This document shows, piece by piece, positions 54,621-61,808 of a stretch of 64,000 nt of DNA. Within the stretch, counting starts at the first letter, position 1, and each line of letters opens with the position of its first letter. The translations under genes were made by a program, and so were the position numbers. Location of the stretch: positions 125,662 to 189,661 of the forward strand of contig NZ_SEWZ01000001.1 in NCBI RefSeq assembly GCF_004307425.1, in the 5' to 3' direction. The notes beneath the pieces were generated by a model, which worked only from the letters and a program-made list of their open reading frames with translations, searched no databases and was not told the origin of the DNA. The stretch comes from Aquirufa antheringensis (GTDB lineage Bacteria > Bacteroidota > Bacteroidia > Cytophagales > Spirosomataceae).

Positions 54621-55534
54621 AAATTAAAATTATATCCACGTAAAAAGTCCTCGATTTTCAATCGCTTTTTACCTTCCATTTGCCACTCTAGAATGTTGAT
54701 GTAGCCATCGCTGCAGCCCACGCGTAGAAACGTTTTTTGATCCGTATCCCAAACCCCCACCCCTAAATCAGGGATAATTTCCGGATGAAATTCCACGGCA
54801 ACCAGCTTGCAATTTTTGCCTTGAAATACGGTATGAGCCCCCGGGAATGGATTCATTCCGCGTACTAAATTCACGATATCACGTCCTGCGCGCGTCCAAT
54901 GCACTTCGCCAGTACTTCGGTCTAATTTAGGAGCTGATTTCAGTTCATCGATTTCTTGCTGCGGCCTCGGGTGAATGTCGCCAGATTCGATCGCTTTAGT
55001 CGTTTTGACGACTAAGGCGCCACCTTTATTCATCAATCGTTCGTACAATTCTCCTGTGGTATCAGTCTCTGAAATCGGTTCAGTCTCTTGGAATAATAAG
55101 TCTCCTGTATCGATTTCGTGTTGTAAAAAGAAGGTCGTAATCCCGGTTTCGGTCTCCCCATTAATTACTGCCCAGTGGATGGGCGCCGCACCGCGGTATT
55201 GAGGAAGCAGTGAAGCGTGCAAATTAAACGTACCCTTGGGAGGCATATTCCAAACAGCCTCTGGCAACATTCGGAAGGCTACGATTATTTGAAGGTCAGC
55301 CTTATACGCAGCCAATTCTTCTAAAAAGGCAGGATCTTTTAATTTTGCCGGCTGCAAAACGGGTAAGCCTACGGAAACCGCATACGCTTTCACCGGGGAA
55401 GATTGAATCTGTTGTCCACGGCCTGCAGGTTTATCTGGGGCAGTTACTACGGCCACGACATCCAGTTTAGCCTCAACTAAGGCTTGTAAACTGGCTACTG
55501 CAAACTCTGGGGTTCCAAAAAATATAATCCGCAT
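54617..55534 (-). CDS. fmt: Methionyl-tRNA formyltransferase
   Basis: Formylates initiator Met-tRNA. 305 residues. Catalytic NLHASLLPQYRGAAPIHW (about 105-122) with the N-H pair and the ITTFFLQHEIDTGDL segment with its Asp are present. The N-terminus MRIIFFGTPEFAVASL is the family's. The C-terminal tRNA-binding OB domain is present. No def gene is adjacent. It diverges from greA over a 195-base region. Confidence 0.97.
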   Translation of the reverse strand: MRIIFFGTPEFAVASLQALVEAKLDVVAVVTAPDKPAGRGQQIQSSPVKAYAVSVGLPVLQPAKLKDPAFLEELAAYKADLQIIVAFRMLPEAVWNMPPKGTFNLHASLLPQYRGAAPIHWAVINGETETGITTFFLQHEIDTGDLLFQETEPISETDTTGELYERLMNKGGALVVKTTKAIESGDIHPRPQQEIDELKSAPKLDRSTGEVHWTRAGRDIVNLVRGMNPFPGAHTVFQGKNCKLVAVEFHPEIIPDLGVGVWDTDQKTFLRVGCSDGYINILEWQMEGKKRLKIEDFLRGYNFNF

Positions 55535-55549
55535 CCTTGATCTTGATAG

Positions 55550-55583
55550 TTTGTGGAATCCGTCTGAATTTTTATTATCTTTG
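55550..55583 (+). promoter_or_regulatory. Promoter for the greA leader
   Basis: TTTG at 55550-55553, a 22-base spacer and TATCTTTG at 55576-55583. The predicted start is near 55590, giving a leader of about 140 bases before the greA ATG. Confidence 0.6.
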
Positions 55584-55589
55584 TCCTCT

Positions 55590-55700
55590 ACAAAACAACC
55601 AATACGTGCTGTTAGAAAAACAAAAACTTTAGTTGCGAATCCGAAACAAAACTACAAATAAATTAGGTAGAACGGTCGGAGGCCGTTCTATTTTGTTTTT
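55590..55700 (+). ncRNA. Putative terminated leader RNA upstream of greA
   Basis: Predicted RNA of about 110 bases between the promoter at 55550-55583 and the intrinsic terminator at 55668-55700. It contains one very short possible leader peptide, GTG at 55605-55607 reading MLLEKQKL then stop. No known riboswitch fold is recognised, and the transcript is inferred from flanking signals only. Confidence 0.35.
55668..55700 (+). terminator. Intrinsic terminator or attenuator before greA
   Basis: An 8-bp stem TAGAACGG/CCGTTCTA (55668-55675 with 55683-55690), 7-base loop, followed by TTTTGTTTTT. It lies between the promoter and greA, 30 bases ahead of the ATG. Confidence 0.7.
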
Positions 55701-55729
55701 AAGCACGGAGGTAAAACCCTAAAAAGAGT

Positions 55730-56203
55730 ATGGCAAAGTTTCAATATTACACGGCAGAGGCGCTAGATAAATTAAAAGCGGAATTACATTATTTGAAGAT
55801 TACAGGTCGTTCAGATATGGCCAAACAAATCGCAGAGGCGCGTGATAAAGGCGATTTAAGTGAGAACGCAGAGTATGATGCGGCGAAAGATGCACAAGGC
55901 TTATTGGAATTGAAGATCTCTAAAATGGAGGAAATTATTTCAATTGCACGTGTTTTGGATGAATCGACGATCGATTTATCGGTTGTTTCAATCTATTCCA
56001 TTGTTCAAATCAAAAACACGAAAAGTGGCATGACCGTAACCTATACGATTGTTTCAGAAGAAGAGGCAGATTTGAAATTGGGAAAAATCTCGGTTTCGTC
56101 TCCTTTCGGAAAAGGTTTGTTAGGCAAGAAAGTGGGGGATTTAGCGGAAATCACTGCCCCGGCTGGAAAATTAGAATTTGAGATTATGTCCTTAACGCGT
56201 TAG
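55730..56203 (+). CDS. greA: Transcription elongation factor GreA
   Basis: Rescues backtracked RNA polymerase by stimulating transcript cleavage. 157 residues, a standard size. The N-terminal coiled coil has the acidic tip in ARDKGDLSENAEYDAAKDAQG (about 38-58), and the C-terminal FKBP-like domain begins around residue 83. The leader region upstream has a terminator-like hairpin, so expression might be set by attenuation (inference). Its stop overlaps that of the convergent YggS gene (TTAG). Confidence 0.97.
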   Translation: MAKFQYYTAEALDKLKAELHYLKITGRSDMAKQIAEARDKGDLSENAEYDAAKDAQGLLELKISKMEEIISIARVLDESTIDLSVVSIYSIVQIKNTKSGMTVTYTIVSEEEADLKLGKISVSSPFGKGLLGKKVGDLAEITAPAGKLEFEIMSLTR

Positions 56204-56877
56204 TGACGAGGACCGAAGATGGCTGATCCTACTCGAACTAAGGTAGCCCCTAGTTCAGCTGCGATCAAGTAATCACCAGACATACCCATGGACAATTCAG
56301 TCCATTCCACAAGACCGGTCGAAACGCCGGTTTTGTTGTTTTTAAGCTGTTGGAAAAAATCCGCTAGGCTCTTGAATTCGCGTCGAATCTGATCTTCATC
56401 TGCCGTGAAACTCGCCATTCCCATTAAACCCACGATACGGATGTGTTTCATCTCTGCAAACGAGGCATCCGCTAAAAGGGCCTCGGCTTCCTTAAAATCC
56501 AAACCAAACTTACTTTCCTCCGTCGCAATGAAAATCTGCAACAAACAGTGGATGACGCGGTTATTTTTCGCCCCTTGCTTGTTGATTTCCTTCAATAAAT
56601 TCATCGAATCCACCGAATGAATTAGGTGTACGAAAGGCGCAATATACTTTACTTTGTTTGTCTGCAGGTGTCCGATTTGATGCCAAAGAATGTCCTCAGG
56701 CAACACCGCCTGCTTTTCGACCATCTCTTGCACGCGGTTTTCTCCAAATTCGATGGCTCCCGCCGCATACGTCTCTTGCAGCTCCTCGATGCTTCTTGTC
56801 TTCGTGACCACAATAAGTCGAGCGGTGCTGTCGTTTAATTGCTTGTTAATCAAGGAAATTTGTTCTGCGATGGCCAT
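56200..56877 (-). CDS. yggS: YggS-family pyridoxal phosphate homeostasis protein
   Basis: A 225-residue PLP-binding protein of the YggS/PROSC family, which keeps PLP and branched-chain amino acid balance. The fold-type III N-terminal barrel is present: VVTKTRSIEEL with the PLP lysine near residue 26, FGENRVQEMVEK and IGHLQTNKVKYI (IGxLQxNK is the family mark). ELSMGMSGDYLIAAELGATLVRVGSAIFG closes the barrel. It is convergent with greA in a 4-base overlap. Confidence 0.93.
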   Translation of the reverse strand: MAIAEQISLINKQLNDSTARLIVVTKTRSIEELQETYAAGAIEFGENRVQEMVEKQAVLPEDILWHQIGHLQTNKVKYIAPFVHLIHSVDSMNLLKEINKQGAKNNRVIHCLLQIFIATEESKFGLDFKEAEALLADASFAEMKHIRIVGLMGMASFTADEDQIRREFKSLADFFQQLKNNKTGVSTGLVEWTELSMGMSGDYLIAAELGATLVRVGSAIFGPRH

Positions 56878-56933
56878 AGGGCGGAAAGGCTAAATTTTGT
56901 TTGGACGAAAAAATAATATTAAAATTAATTTAT

Positions 56934-56941
56934 TATTTTTG
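56934..56941 (+). promoter_or_regulatory. -7 promoter element of the coiled-coil protein gene
   Basis: TATTTTTG (TAnnTTTG), 33 bases before the ATG at 56975, in a 50-base AT-rich tract that separates it from yggS. Confidence 0.45.
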
Positions 56942-56974
56942 ATTCAGGAGTAAAAGATCAAATAAAGCAAATAA

Positions 56975-57949
56975 ATGGAATCGGATAATTCGAGGGGAAA
57001 CGAAAGTAGTTTGAAGAGTCGCGTGACCTGGTTAACCCTGTTGGTTTTTTTATTGCTGGCCTATATTCTGTCGGATAAGTTTGGTCTGCTGGATCGAATT
57101 ACGCAACCTTCTCAGGCGGAATTTGTTGAAAATGCCCAGGTGAAGCTAGATTCAGTAGCAGAACAATTGAATTTGCGTTTAGTCCAAATCAAAAAATTAG
57201 GCGGTAAAGTCAATGAATTAGAAAAGGCCAAAGCCCAAATCCTAGGCGATCAGAAGCATTTAAGCGACATCGATCCAGCCGAATTCCAAAAGAAACTTAG
57301 TTATTATTTGCACCTCTTAGGTCAAAAGGATGCGGAAATTAAAAAATTGAAGAAGGAAAACGTCGTTTTAATTCTACGCAACGATTCCCTAAGCCGCGAA
57401 GCTCAAATTCTAAAAGTAGGTTTAGTGAATATCCAAAAGGCACTCGAGGATTCGAGCAAAACCTTTGGCCTAAAGGAAAGGGAACTCAGTGAAAAGTCCC
57501 GCGTGCTGGAAATTCGGAATAAGGAATTAACCGAAAAGGTGAGTGCTGCCGCTGCCTTGCGTGCGGAGGGAGTAAATGTGTATGCCATTTCTTCTCGAGG
57601 TAAAGAGTCCTCCGTTAACAATCAAAAAGCCCGCAAAGTCGATAAAATTCGCGTAATGTTCCATTTGCAGGAAAATACGTTCGCAAGTAAAGAGATTAAA
57701 ACAGTCTTTTTGCGCATCATTGAACCCACCGGCACAACGATATCAGATTATAACCTAGGGTCCGGTACCTTCGACTTTAAAGGTCGCGAACTAACGTTTA
57801 CGAGTCGTCAACGTATTTTCTATGAAAACAACCACCAATCGGTGGAATTTATCTATTCTAGACCTAATGGGTTCAAAGCTGGGAAGCATGAAATTGAACT
57901 TTATGCGGAGGGATATTTGATTGGGCTAGGAACCTTCGAGGTGCGCTAA
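56975..57949 (+). CDS. Single-pass membrane coiled-coil protein, unknown
   Basis: A 324-residue protein with a short cytoplasmic N-terminus, a membrane helix (about 17-37), a long coiled coil (about 55-195, with heptad-like Leu/Lys/Glu) and a beta-rich C-terminal domain (about 205-324) ending in YAEGYLIGLGTFEVR. Similar proteins are widespread in Cytophagales, some mislabelled as partitioning proteins, but I know no function. It is monocistronic, between yggS and rpsF. Confidence 0.7.
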   Translation: MESDNSRGNESSLKSRVTWLTLLVFLLLAYILSDKFGLLDRITQPSQAEFVENAQVKLDSVAEQLNLRLVQIKKLGGKVNELEKAKAQILGDQKHLSDIDPAEFQKKLSYYLHLLGQKDAEIKKLKKENVVLILRNDSLSREAQILKVGLVNIQKALEDSSKTFGLKERELSEKSRVLEIRNKELTEKVSAAAALRAEGVNVYAISSRGKESSVNNQKARKVDKIRVMFHLQENTFASKEIKTVFLRIIEPTGTTISDYNLGSGTFDFKGRELTFTSRQRIFYENNHQSVEFIYSRPNGFKAGKHEIELYAEGYLIGLGTFEVR

Positions 57950-57972
57950 TTCCAAAATTTTGTTGTTAACGT

Positions 57973-58002
57973 TTTGATTGTGAAGGAATATTCGTACCTT
58001 TG
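57973..58002 (+). promoter_or_regulatory. Strong promoter of the rpsF operon
   Basis: TTTG at 57973-57976, 18-base spacer and TACCTTTG at 57995-58002. It drives rpsF-rpsR-rplI and is one of the closest consensus matches here. Confidence 0.75.
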
Positions 58003-58042
58003 CAGTCCAAATTTTTACCAGTTTTTAAACAACAATTTTTTT

Positions 58043-58405
58043 ATGGAATTAAAAAACTATGAGACGGTGTTCATTTTAACTCCCGTTTTGTCTGAACAAC
58101 AGACAAAGGACACTGTTGAGAAATTCAAGAATCTGTTGGTAGAAAACGGTGCGCAAATCGTTCATGAAGACGCTTGGGGCTTACGTAAGTTAGCTTACCC
58201 GATTCAGAACAAGCACACTGGATACTATCAAATTTTCGAATTCGCAGCAGCTCCTACCTTAGTCGCTAAATTAGAATTAGAATACAAGCGTGATGAGCGC
58301 GTGATTCGTTTCTTAACCCTAGCGGTAGATAAGCATGCATTAGCTTATAACGAAAAAAAGAGAAAAGGATTAGTAGGTAGAAAACCAGAAAAAACAGAAG
58401 CATAA
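58043..58405 (+). CDS. rpsF: 30S ribosomal protein S6
   Basis: Binds the platform of the small subunit next to S18. 120 residues. The ATG at 58043 was chosen because the family N-terminus is [17 protein letters not shown]; an in-frame upstream start at 57974 would begin inside the promoter. S6 has the [20 protein letters not shown] strand-turn typical of the family. The gene is followed by rpsR after 1 base, and the strong promoter is immediately upstream. Confidence 0.97.
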   Translation: MELKNYETVFILTPVLSEQQTKDTVEKFKNLLVENGAQIVHEDAWGLRKLAYPIQNKHTGYYQIFEFAAAPTLVAKLELEYKRDERVIRFLTLAVDKHALAYNEKKRKGLVGRKPEKTEA

Positions 58406-58406
58406 T

Positions 58407-58658
58407 ATGACACTAGTTAACGAACCTGTAGATAAGAACGGAAACCGCAAAAAGTATTGCCGTTTCAAGAAATCTGGTATTCAATACATCGATTTCAAAA
58501 ACCCTGATTATTTATTGAAGTTAGTGAACGAGCAAGGTAAAATCTTACCTCGTCGTATCACTGGAACTTCTTTGAAATTCCAACGTCGTGTGGCACAAGC
58601 TATCAAGCGTGCTCGTCACTTGGCTTTGATGCCTTACGTGGCTGACGGTTTAAAATAG
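58407..58658 (+). CDS. rpsR: 30S ribosomal protein S18
   Basis: 83-residue small-subunit protein that forms a heterodimer with S6. It has CRFKKSGIQYIDFKNPDYLLKL and the C-terminal basic GTSLKFQRRVAQAIKRARHLAL typical of S18. It has the usual place between rpsF and rplI. Spacing to rplI is 36 bases. Confidence 0.97.
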   Translation: MTLVNEPVDKNGNRKKYCRFKKSGIQYIDFKNPDYLLKLVNEQGKILPRRITGTSLKFQRRVAQAIKRARHLALMPYVADGLK

Positions 58659-58694
58659 TACCTTATCCAATAAACATTTGATTGTAAACATAAG

Positions 58695-59138
58695 ATGGAA
58701 ATTATATTAAAAACAGATATTGCTGGATTAGGTTACAAAAACGATATCGTTGCAGTGAAAGCTGGTTACGGTCGTAATTACTTAATTCCACAAGGTTTCG
58801 CTATCATGGCGACTCCGTCTAACCGCAAGGTTGTAGCGGAAAACATCAAGCAAGCTGCTCACAAAGTAGAGAAAGTTCGTCAAGATGCATTCGATTTAGC
58901 TACAGCTATCGGTGAAATGACATTAACTATTCCTGCGAAGACAGGTGATAGCGGAAAAATCTTTGGTCGTGTGACTAGCCTTCAAATTTCAGAGATGTTG
59001 AAAGAAAAAGGTTTCGATATCGATCGTAAGAAGATTTCATTCGATACAGAAGTGAAGACAACCGGCGATTACGCTGCTACGCTTGACTTACACAAAGAAG
59101 TAAAACACAAGATTGCTTTCTCTGTGGTTTCAGAATAG
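58695..59138 (+). CDS. rplI: 50S ribosomal protein L9
   Basis: A 147-residue large-subunit protein spanning the L1 stalk base. The N-terminal MEIILKTDIAGLGYKNDIVAVKAGYGRNYLIPQG pattern (here 1-34) is diagnostic; the C-terminal domain is GKIFGRVTSLQISEML. It ends the ribosomal operon, followed by the terminator at 59164 and the hairpin arrays. Confidence 0.97.
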   Translation: MEIILKTDIAGLGYKNDIVAVKAGYGRNYLIPQGFAIMATPSNRKVVAENIKQAAHKVEKVRQDAFDLATAIGEMTLTIPAKTGDSGKIFGRVTSLQISEMLKEKGFDIDRKKISFDTEVKTTGDYAATLDLHKEVKHKIAFSVVSE

Positions 59139-59163
59139 TATTTGAAACAAAACGATAAGAAGG

Positions 59164-59194
59164 AATCGCGCTGAGCAATCGGCGCGATTTTTTT
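59164..59194 (+). terminator. Intrinsic terminator of the rpsF-rpsR-rplI operon
   Basis: Stem AATCGCGC (59164-59171) with GCGCGATT (59182-59189), 10-base loop, T run 59188-59194. It is 25 bases after the rplI stop. Confidence 0.85.
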
Positions 59195-59225
59195 ATTTTA
59201 TGCCCCGGCATAAAATAAAAAAATC
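59186..59225. repeat. Perfect 19-bp palindrome with 2-base centre
   Basis: Arms 59186-59204 and 59207-59225 are exact reverse complements around the central CC; each arm carries a T7/A7 run, an ATTTTA element and GCC. It shares its first bases with the rplI terminator and abuts the left hairpin array. Confidence 0.9.
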
Positions 59226-59403
59226 TAGTCGCCTTCGGCTTAGTCGGCGCGGTGCGCCTTAGTCGCCTTCGGCTTAGTCATCGCTGCGCGATTTAGTCGG
59301 CGCGGTGTGCGCCTTAGTCGCGACTTCGTCGCTTAGTCATCGCTACGCGATTTAGTCGGCGCTTGCGCCTTAGTCGCCTTCGGCTTAGTCATCGCTGCGC
59401 GAT
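59226..59403 (+). repeat. Left array: ten variable mini-hairpins separated by constant TTAGTC
   Basis: Ten self-complementary units (each 9-15 bases) are joined by TTAGTC. Units in order: GCCTTCGGC (59231), GGCGCGGTGCGCC (59246), GCCTTCGGC (59265), ATCGCTGCGCGAT (59280), GGCGCGGTGTGCGCC (59299), GCGACTTCGTCGC (59320), ATCGCTACGCGAT (59339), GGCGCTTGCGCC (59358), GCCTTCGGC (59376), ATCGCTGCGCGAT (59391). Stems are 3-5 bp, loops 2-5 bases, and every stem pairs exactly although its sequence changes, while the linker never changes. I do not recognise the element. Confidence 0.9.
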
Positions 59404-59423
59404 TTGCTCGAAAATGTCAGCAC

Positions 59424-59459
59424 AAAAAAAATCCGAAGAGGAATTTCTTCCCCTCCGGA
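59424..59459 (-). terminator. Minus-strand intrinsic terminator between the two arrays (probably for icd)
   Basis: Hairpin arms 59432-59443 and 59448-59459 (10 of 12 pairs, loop TTTC); read on the minus strand it is followed by eight T (complement of 59424-59431). It lies 129 bases beyond the icd stop, so the right array would be in the icd 3' UTR. Confidence 0.75.
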
Positions 59460-59465
59460 CTCTTT

Positions 59466-59591
59466 GACTAAGTTGCGAAGCAACGACTAAGACGAAGTCG
59501 ACTAAGTCTCGAAGAGACGACTCATTTTAGACTAAGTTGCGAAGCAACGACTAAGCGACGTAGTCGCGACTAAGCCGCCTGCGGCGACTTA
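59466..59591 (-). repeat. Right array: six variable mini-hairpins separated by constant GACTAA (inverted relative to the left array)
   Basis: Units on the plus strand: GTTGCGAAGCAAC (59472), GACGAAGTC (59491), GTCTCGAAGAGAC (59506), GTTGCGAAGCAAC (59536), GCGACGTAGTCGC (59555), GCCGCCTGCGGC (59574), joined by GACTAA, the reverse complement of the left linker. One linker is broken by CTCATTTTA (59521-59529). The last motif, GACTTA (59586-59591), overlaps the icd stop codon (59589-59591). Read on the minus strand, these are the same TTAGTC-hairpin pattern as the left array. Confidence 0.9.
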
Positions 59592-60818
59592 CGCCAGCGC
59601 AGCCTTCAAATTCGTATCTAAAGCCTCTAAGAACTCTTCTGTGTATAAGTAGTGTTCTCCGTGAGTAACTTTGTTACCGTGGATACAAACGGCTAAGTCT
59701 TTGGTCATCTTACCTGACTCCACTGTAGCCACACATACTTTTTCCAATGTTTGGCAGAAATTAATCAAAGCCGCATTGTTATCTAATTTACCACGGAACT
59801 CTAAACCACGAGTCCAAGCGAAGATAGACGCGATTGGATTCGTAGAAGTAGGCTTTCCAGCTTGGTGATCGCGGTAGTGACGAGTCACTGTTCCGTGAGC
59901 CGCTTCCGCTTCCATCACTTTTCCGTCTGGCGTAATCAATACAGAAGTCATCAAACCTAATGAACCGAAACCTTGCGCAACGGTATCAGACTGAACGTCT
60001 CCATCGTAGTTTTTACAAGCCCAAACAAAGTTACCATTCCACTTTAATGCAGAAGCAACCATGTCATCGATCAAACGGTGCTCATAAACGATCCCTGCAG
60101 CTTCGAATTTCGCTTTGTAATCTGCTTGGTAGATCTCTTCGAAGAGATCTTTGAAACGACCATCGTATTTCTTCAAGATCGTGTTCTTAGTTGATAAGTA
60201 TAAAGGCCATCCTTTGCTTAATGCCATGTTAAAGCATGAGTGTGCGAAACCTTTGATGGATTCATCTGTATTGTACATGGTCATTGCAACGCCATCGCCT
60301 TTGAAGTTATAAACTTCGAACGTTTGAGCTGCACCACCATCTTCTGGTTGGAATGTAACGGTTAATTTACCTTTTCCTTTTGTGACGAAGTCAGTCGCGC
60401 GGTATTGATCACCAAACGCGTGACGACCGATCATGATCGGAGCAGTCCAGTTAGGGACTAAACGAGGAACGTTTGCACAAACAATTGGCTCACGGAAAAC
60501 AGTACCATCTAGGATGTTACGGATCGTTCCGTTTGGAGATTTCCACATTTGTTTCAAATCGAATTCCGTTACACGAGCCTCATCAGGAGTGATGGTAGCA
60601 CATTTGATACCTACACCGTATTTTTTGATTGCCTCAGCTGCTTCGATTGTTACTTGGTCATTCGTCTCGTCGCGGTATTCTACACCTAAATCATAGTACT
60701 TGATGTCTAGCTCTAAATAAGGTAAGATTAATTTATCCTTGATGAATTTCCAGATAATTCGAGTCATTTCGTCGCCGTCTAATTCAACGACTGGGTTGGC
60801 AACTTTAATTTTTTCCAT
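59589..60818 (-). CDS. icd: NADP-dependent isocitrate dehydrogenase (eukaryotic-like type)
   Basis: Oxidises isocitrate to 2-oxoglutarate in the TCA cycle, producing NADPH. 409 residues, type II (eukaryotic-like) family: [24 protein letters not shown]-terminus, [19 protein letters not shown] substrate segment, [16 protein letters not shown] and a C-terminal [18 protein letters not shown]. The ATG at 60818 was chosen over an in-frame upstream start at 60890 because it begins the family N-terminus and lies below the promoter element at 60859. Codon use is strongly biased, suggesting high expression. Its stop codon lies inside the last unit of the right array. Confidence 0.96.
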   Translation of the reverse strand: MEKIKVANPVVELDGDEMTRIIWKFIKDKLILPYLELDIKYYDLGVEYRDETNDQVTIEAAEAIKKYGVGIKCATITPDEARVTEFDLKQMWKSPNGTIRNILDGTVFREPIVCANVPRLVPNWTAPIMIGRHAFGDQYRATDFVTKGKGKLTVTFQPEDGGAAQTFEVYNFKGDGVAMTMYNTDESIKGFAHSCFNMALSKGWPLYLSTKNTILKKYDGRFKDLFEEIYQADYKAKFEAAGIVYEHRLIDDMVASALKWNGNFVWACKNYDGDVQSDTVAQGFGSLGLMTSVLITPDGKVMEAEAAHGTVTRHYRDHQAGKPTSTNPIASIFAWTRGLEFRGKLDNNAALINFCQTLEKVCVATVESGKMTKDLAVCIHGNKVTHGEHYLYTEEFLEALDTNLKAALA

Positions 60819-60858
60819 TTTTGTTATATCAAAATTTTGATAGGTTGTGTTAATCCTG

Positions 60859-60866
60859 CAAAGGTA
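60859..60866 (-). promoter_or_regulatory. -7 promoter element of icd
   Basis: TACCTTTG on the minus strand (TAnnTTTG), 40 bases before the icd ATG at 60818. No strong -33 partner. Confidence 0.5.
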
Positions 60867-60900
60867 AAGACTAAATCTTTTTTCCTCCATTATTTTGGGG

Positions 60901-60908
60901 TATTTTTG
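60901..60908 (+). promoter_or_regulatory. -7 promoter element of purU
   Basis: TATTTTTG (TAnnTTTG), 21 bases before the purU ATG at 60930. It excludes an upstream in-frame start at 60837. Confidence 0.5.
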
Positions 60909-60929
60909 TCAAAATTTCGCTTTTTTTTG

Positions 60930-61763
60930 ATGGAAACAGTAATTAAGATTGCTTGTAGGGATGAGAAGGGTTTAGTTCATAAAATAACGGGGGTGTTATT
61001 CGCTAAATTATTGAATGTCACCCAAACCAATGAATTTGTGGATGAACCTAAGGATCGCTTTTTTATGCGGGTTTCTTTTAGCGGATCTACTGATCTGAAG
61101 TCGCTGACTCAGGAGATCGAAGCCGTCTTGCCTTCAGATGCAAAAGTCGAGGTGATTCCGCCAGCTAAGAAGCGAGTTTTAGTATGTGTGACGAAAGAGC
61201 ACCATTGTTTGGGAGATTTATTGATTAAATCTCAATTCGAAGATATGCCCTTTTCGATTGTGGGGGTGGTAGGTAATCATGCGGTGTTAGCACCACTTTG
61301 TGCCCAGTTTTCGATACCATTTACTTACGTGCCGGCAGAAGGGTTAACGAGAGAAGCGCATGAGGCGCAGCTTAGGCTGATTATTGATGCAGCAAATCCT
61401 GATTTAATTGTGCTGGCTAAATATATGCGCATTCTGACACCAGAATTTGCTTCTGCCTATTTAGGTAAGATGATCAATATTCACCATTCTTTTTTGCCTG
61501 CCTTTGTCGGAGCTAATCCGTACCAGCAAGCTTTTCAGCGTGGCGTAAAGATTATTGGAGCGACCGCTCATTTTGTGACGGATGATTTAGATGAAGGTCC
61601 GATTATTTGTCAAGATGTGGTGTCAGTAAACCACTCTTATGATGCGAAACAAATGTCGAAGGCAGGAAAGGAAGTAGAAAAATCGGTTTTGGCCAAAGCT
61701 TTGCAACTCGTCCTCGAAGATCGCGTCTTTATTCATGAAAACAAGACAATTTTATTTGATTAA
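60930..61763 (+). CDS. purU: Formyltetrahydrofolate deformylase
   Basis: Hydrolyses 10-formyl-THF to formate and THF, balancing one-carbon units. 277 residues with an N-terminal ACT-type domain (METVIKIACRDEKGLVHKI, FMRVSF region, 1-80) and a C-terminal formyl-hydrolase domain containing the catalytic MINIHHSFLPAFVG stretch and the TAHFVTDDLDEGPII segment with its catalytic Asp. The start is the ATG at 60930, after the promoter element. It is monocistronic. ffh starts 45 bases downstream. Confidence 0.95.
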   Translation: METVIKIACRDEKGLVHKITGVLFAKLLNVTQTNEFVDEPKDRFFMRVSFSGSTDLKSLTQEIEAVLPSDAKVEVIPPAKKRVLVCVTKEHHCLGDLLIKSQFEDMPFSIVGVVGNHAVLAPLCAQFSIPFTYVPAEGLTREAHEAQLRLIIDAANPDLIVLAKYMRILTPEFASAYLGKMINIHHSFLPAFVGANPYQQAFQRGVKIIGATAHFVTDDLDEGPIICQDVVSVNHSYDAKQMSKAGKEVEKSVLAKALQLVLEDRVFIHENKTILFD

Positions 61764-61808
61764 AATTTGCCTGAAAAAGCGTAAATTGCAGTCCTTTTTT
61801 TAGATACT

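Larger units (their letters stand above)
59139..59588. repeat. Gene-free 450-base region with terminators, a palindrome and two hairpin arrays
   Basis: This is the only stretch above 300 bases without a gene. It holds, in order, the rplI terminator (59164-59194), a 19-bp perfect palindrome (59186-59225), a left array of ten mini-hairpins (59226-59403), a minus-strand terminator (59424-59459) and a right array of six mini-hairpins (59466-59591). Stops occur throughout all frames (TAG in the left linker, TAA in the right linker), so I see no coding sequence here. Confidence 0.85.

Noticed and set aside
59226-59591. CRISPR array
   Set aside because: The constant part is only 6 bases and the variable parts are palindromes of 9-15 bases, not spacers; no cas genes are present.
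59226-59591. Integron attC sites or tRNA-like genes
   Set aside because: No GTTRRRY core sites, no integrase, and the stems are far too short for tRNA arms.
60837-60929. Longer start of purU at 60837
   Set aside because: It contains the purU -7 element and overlaps the icd leader; the family N-terminus begins at 60930.
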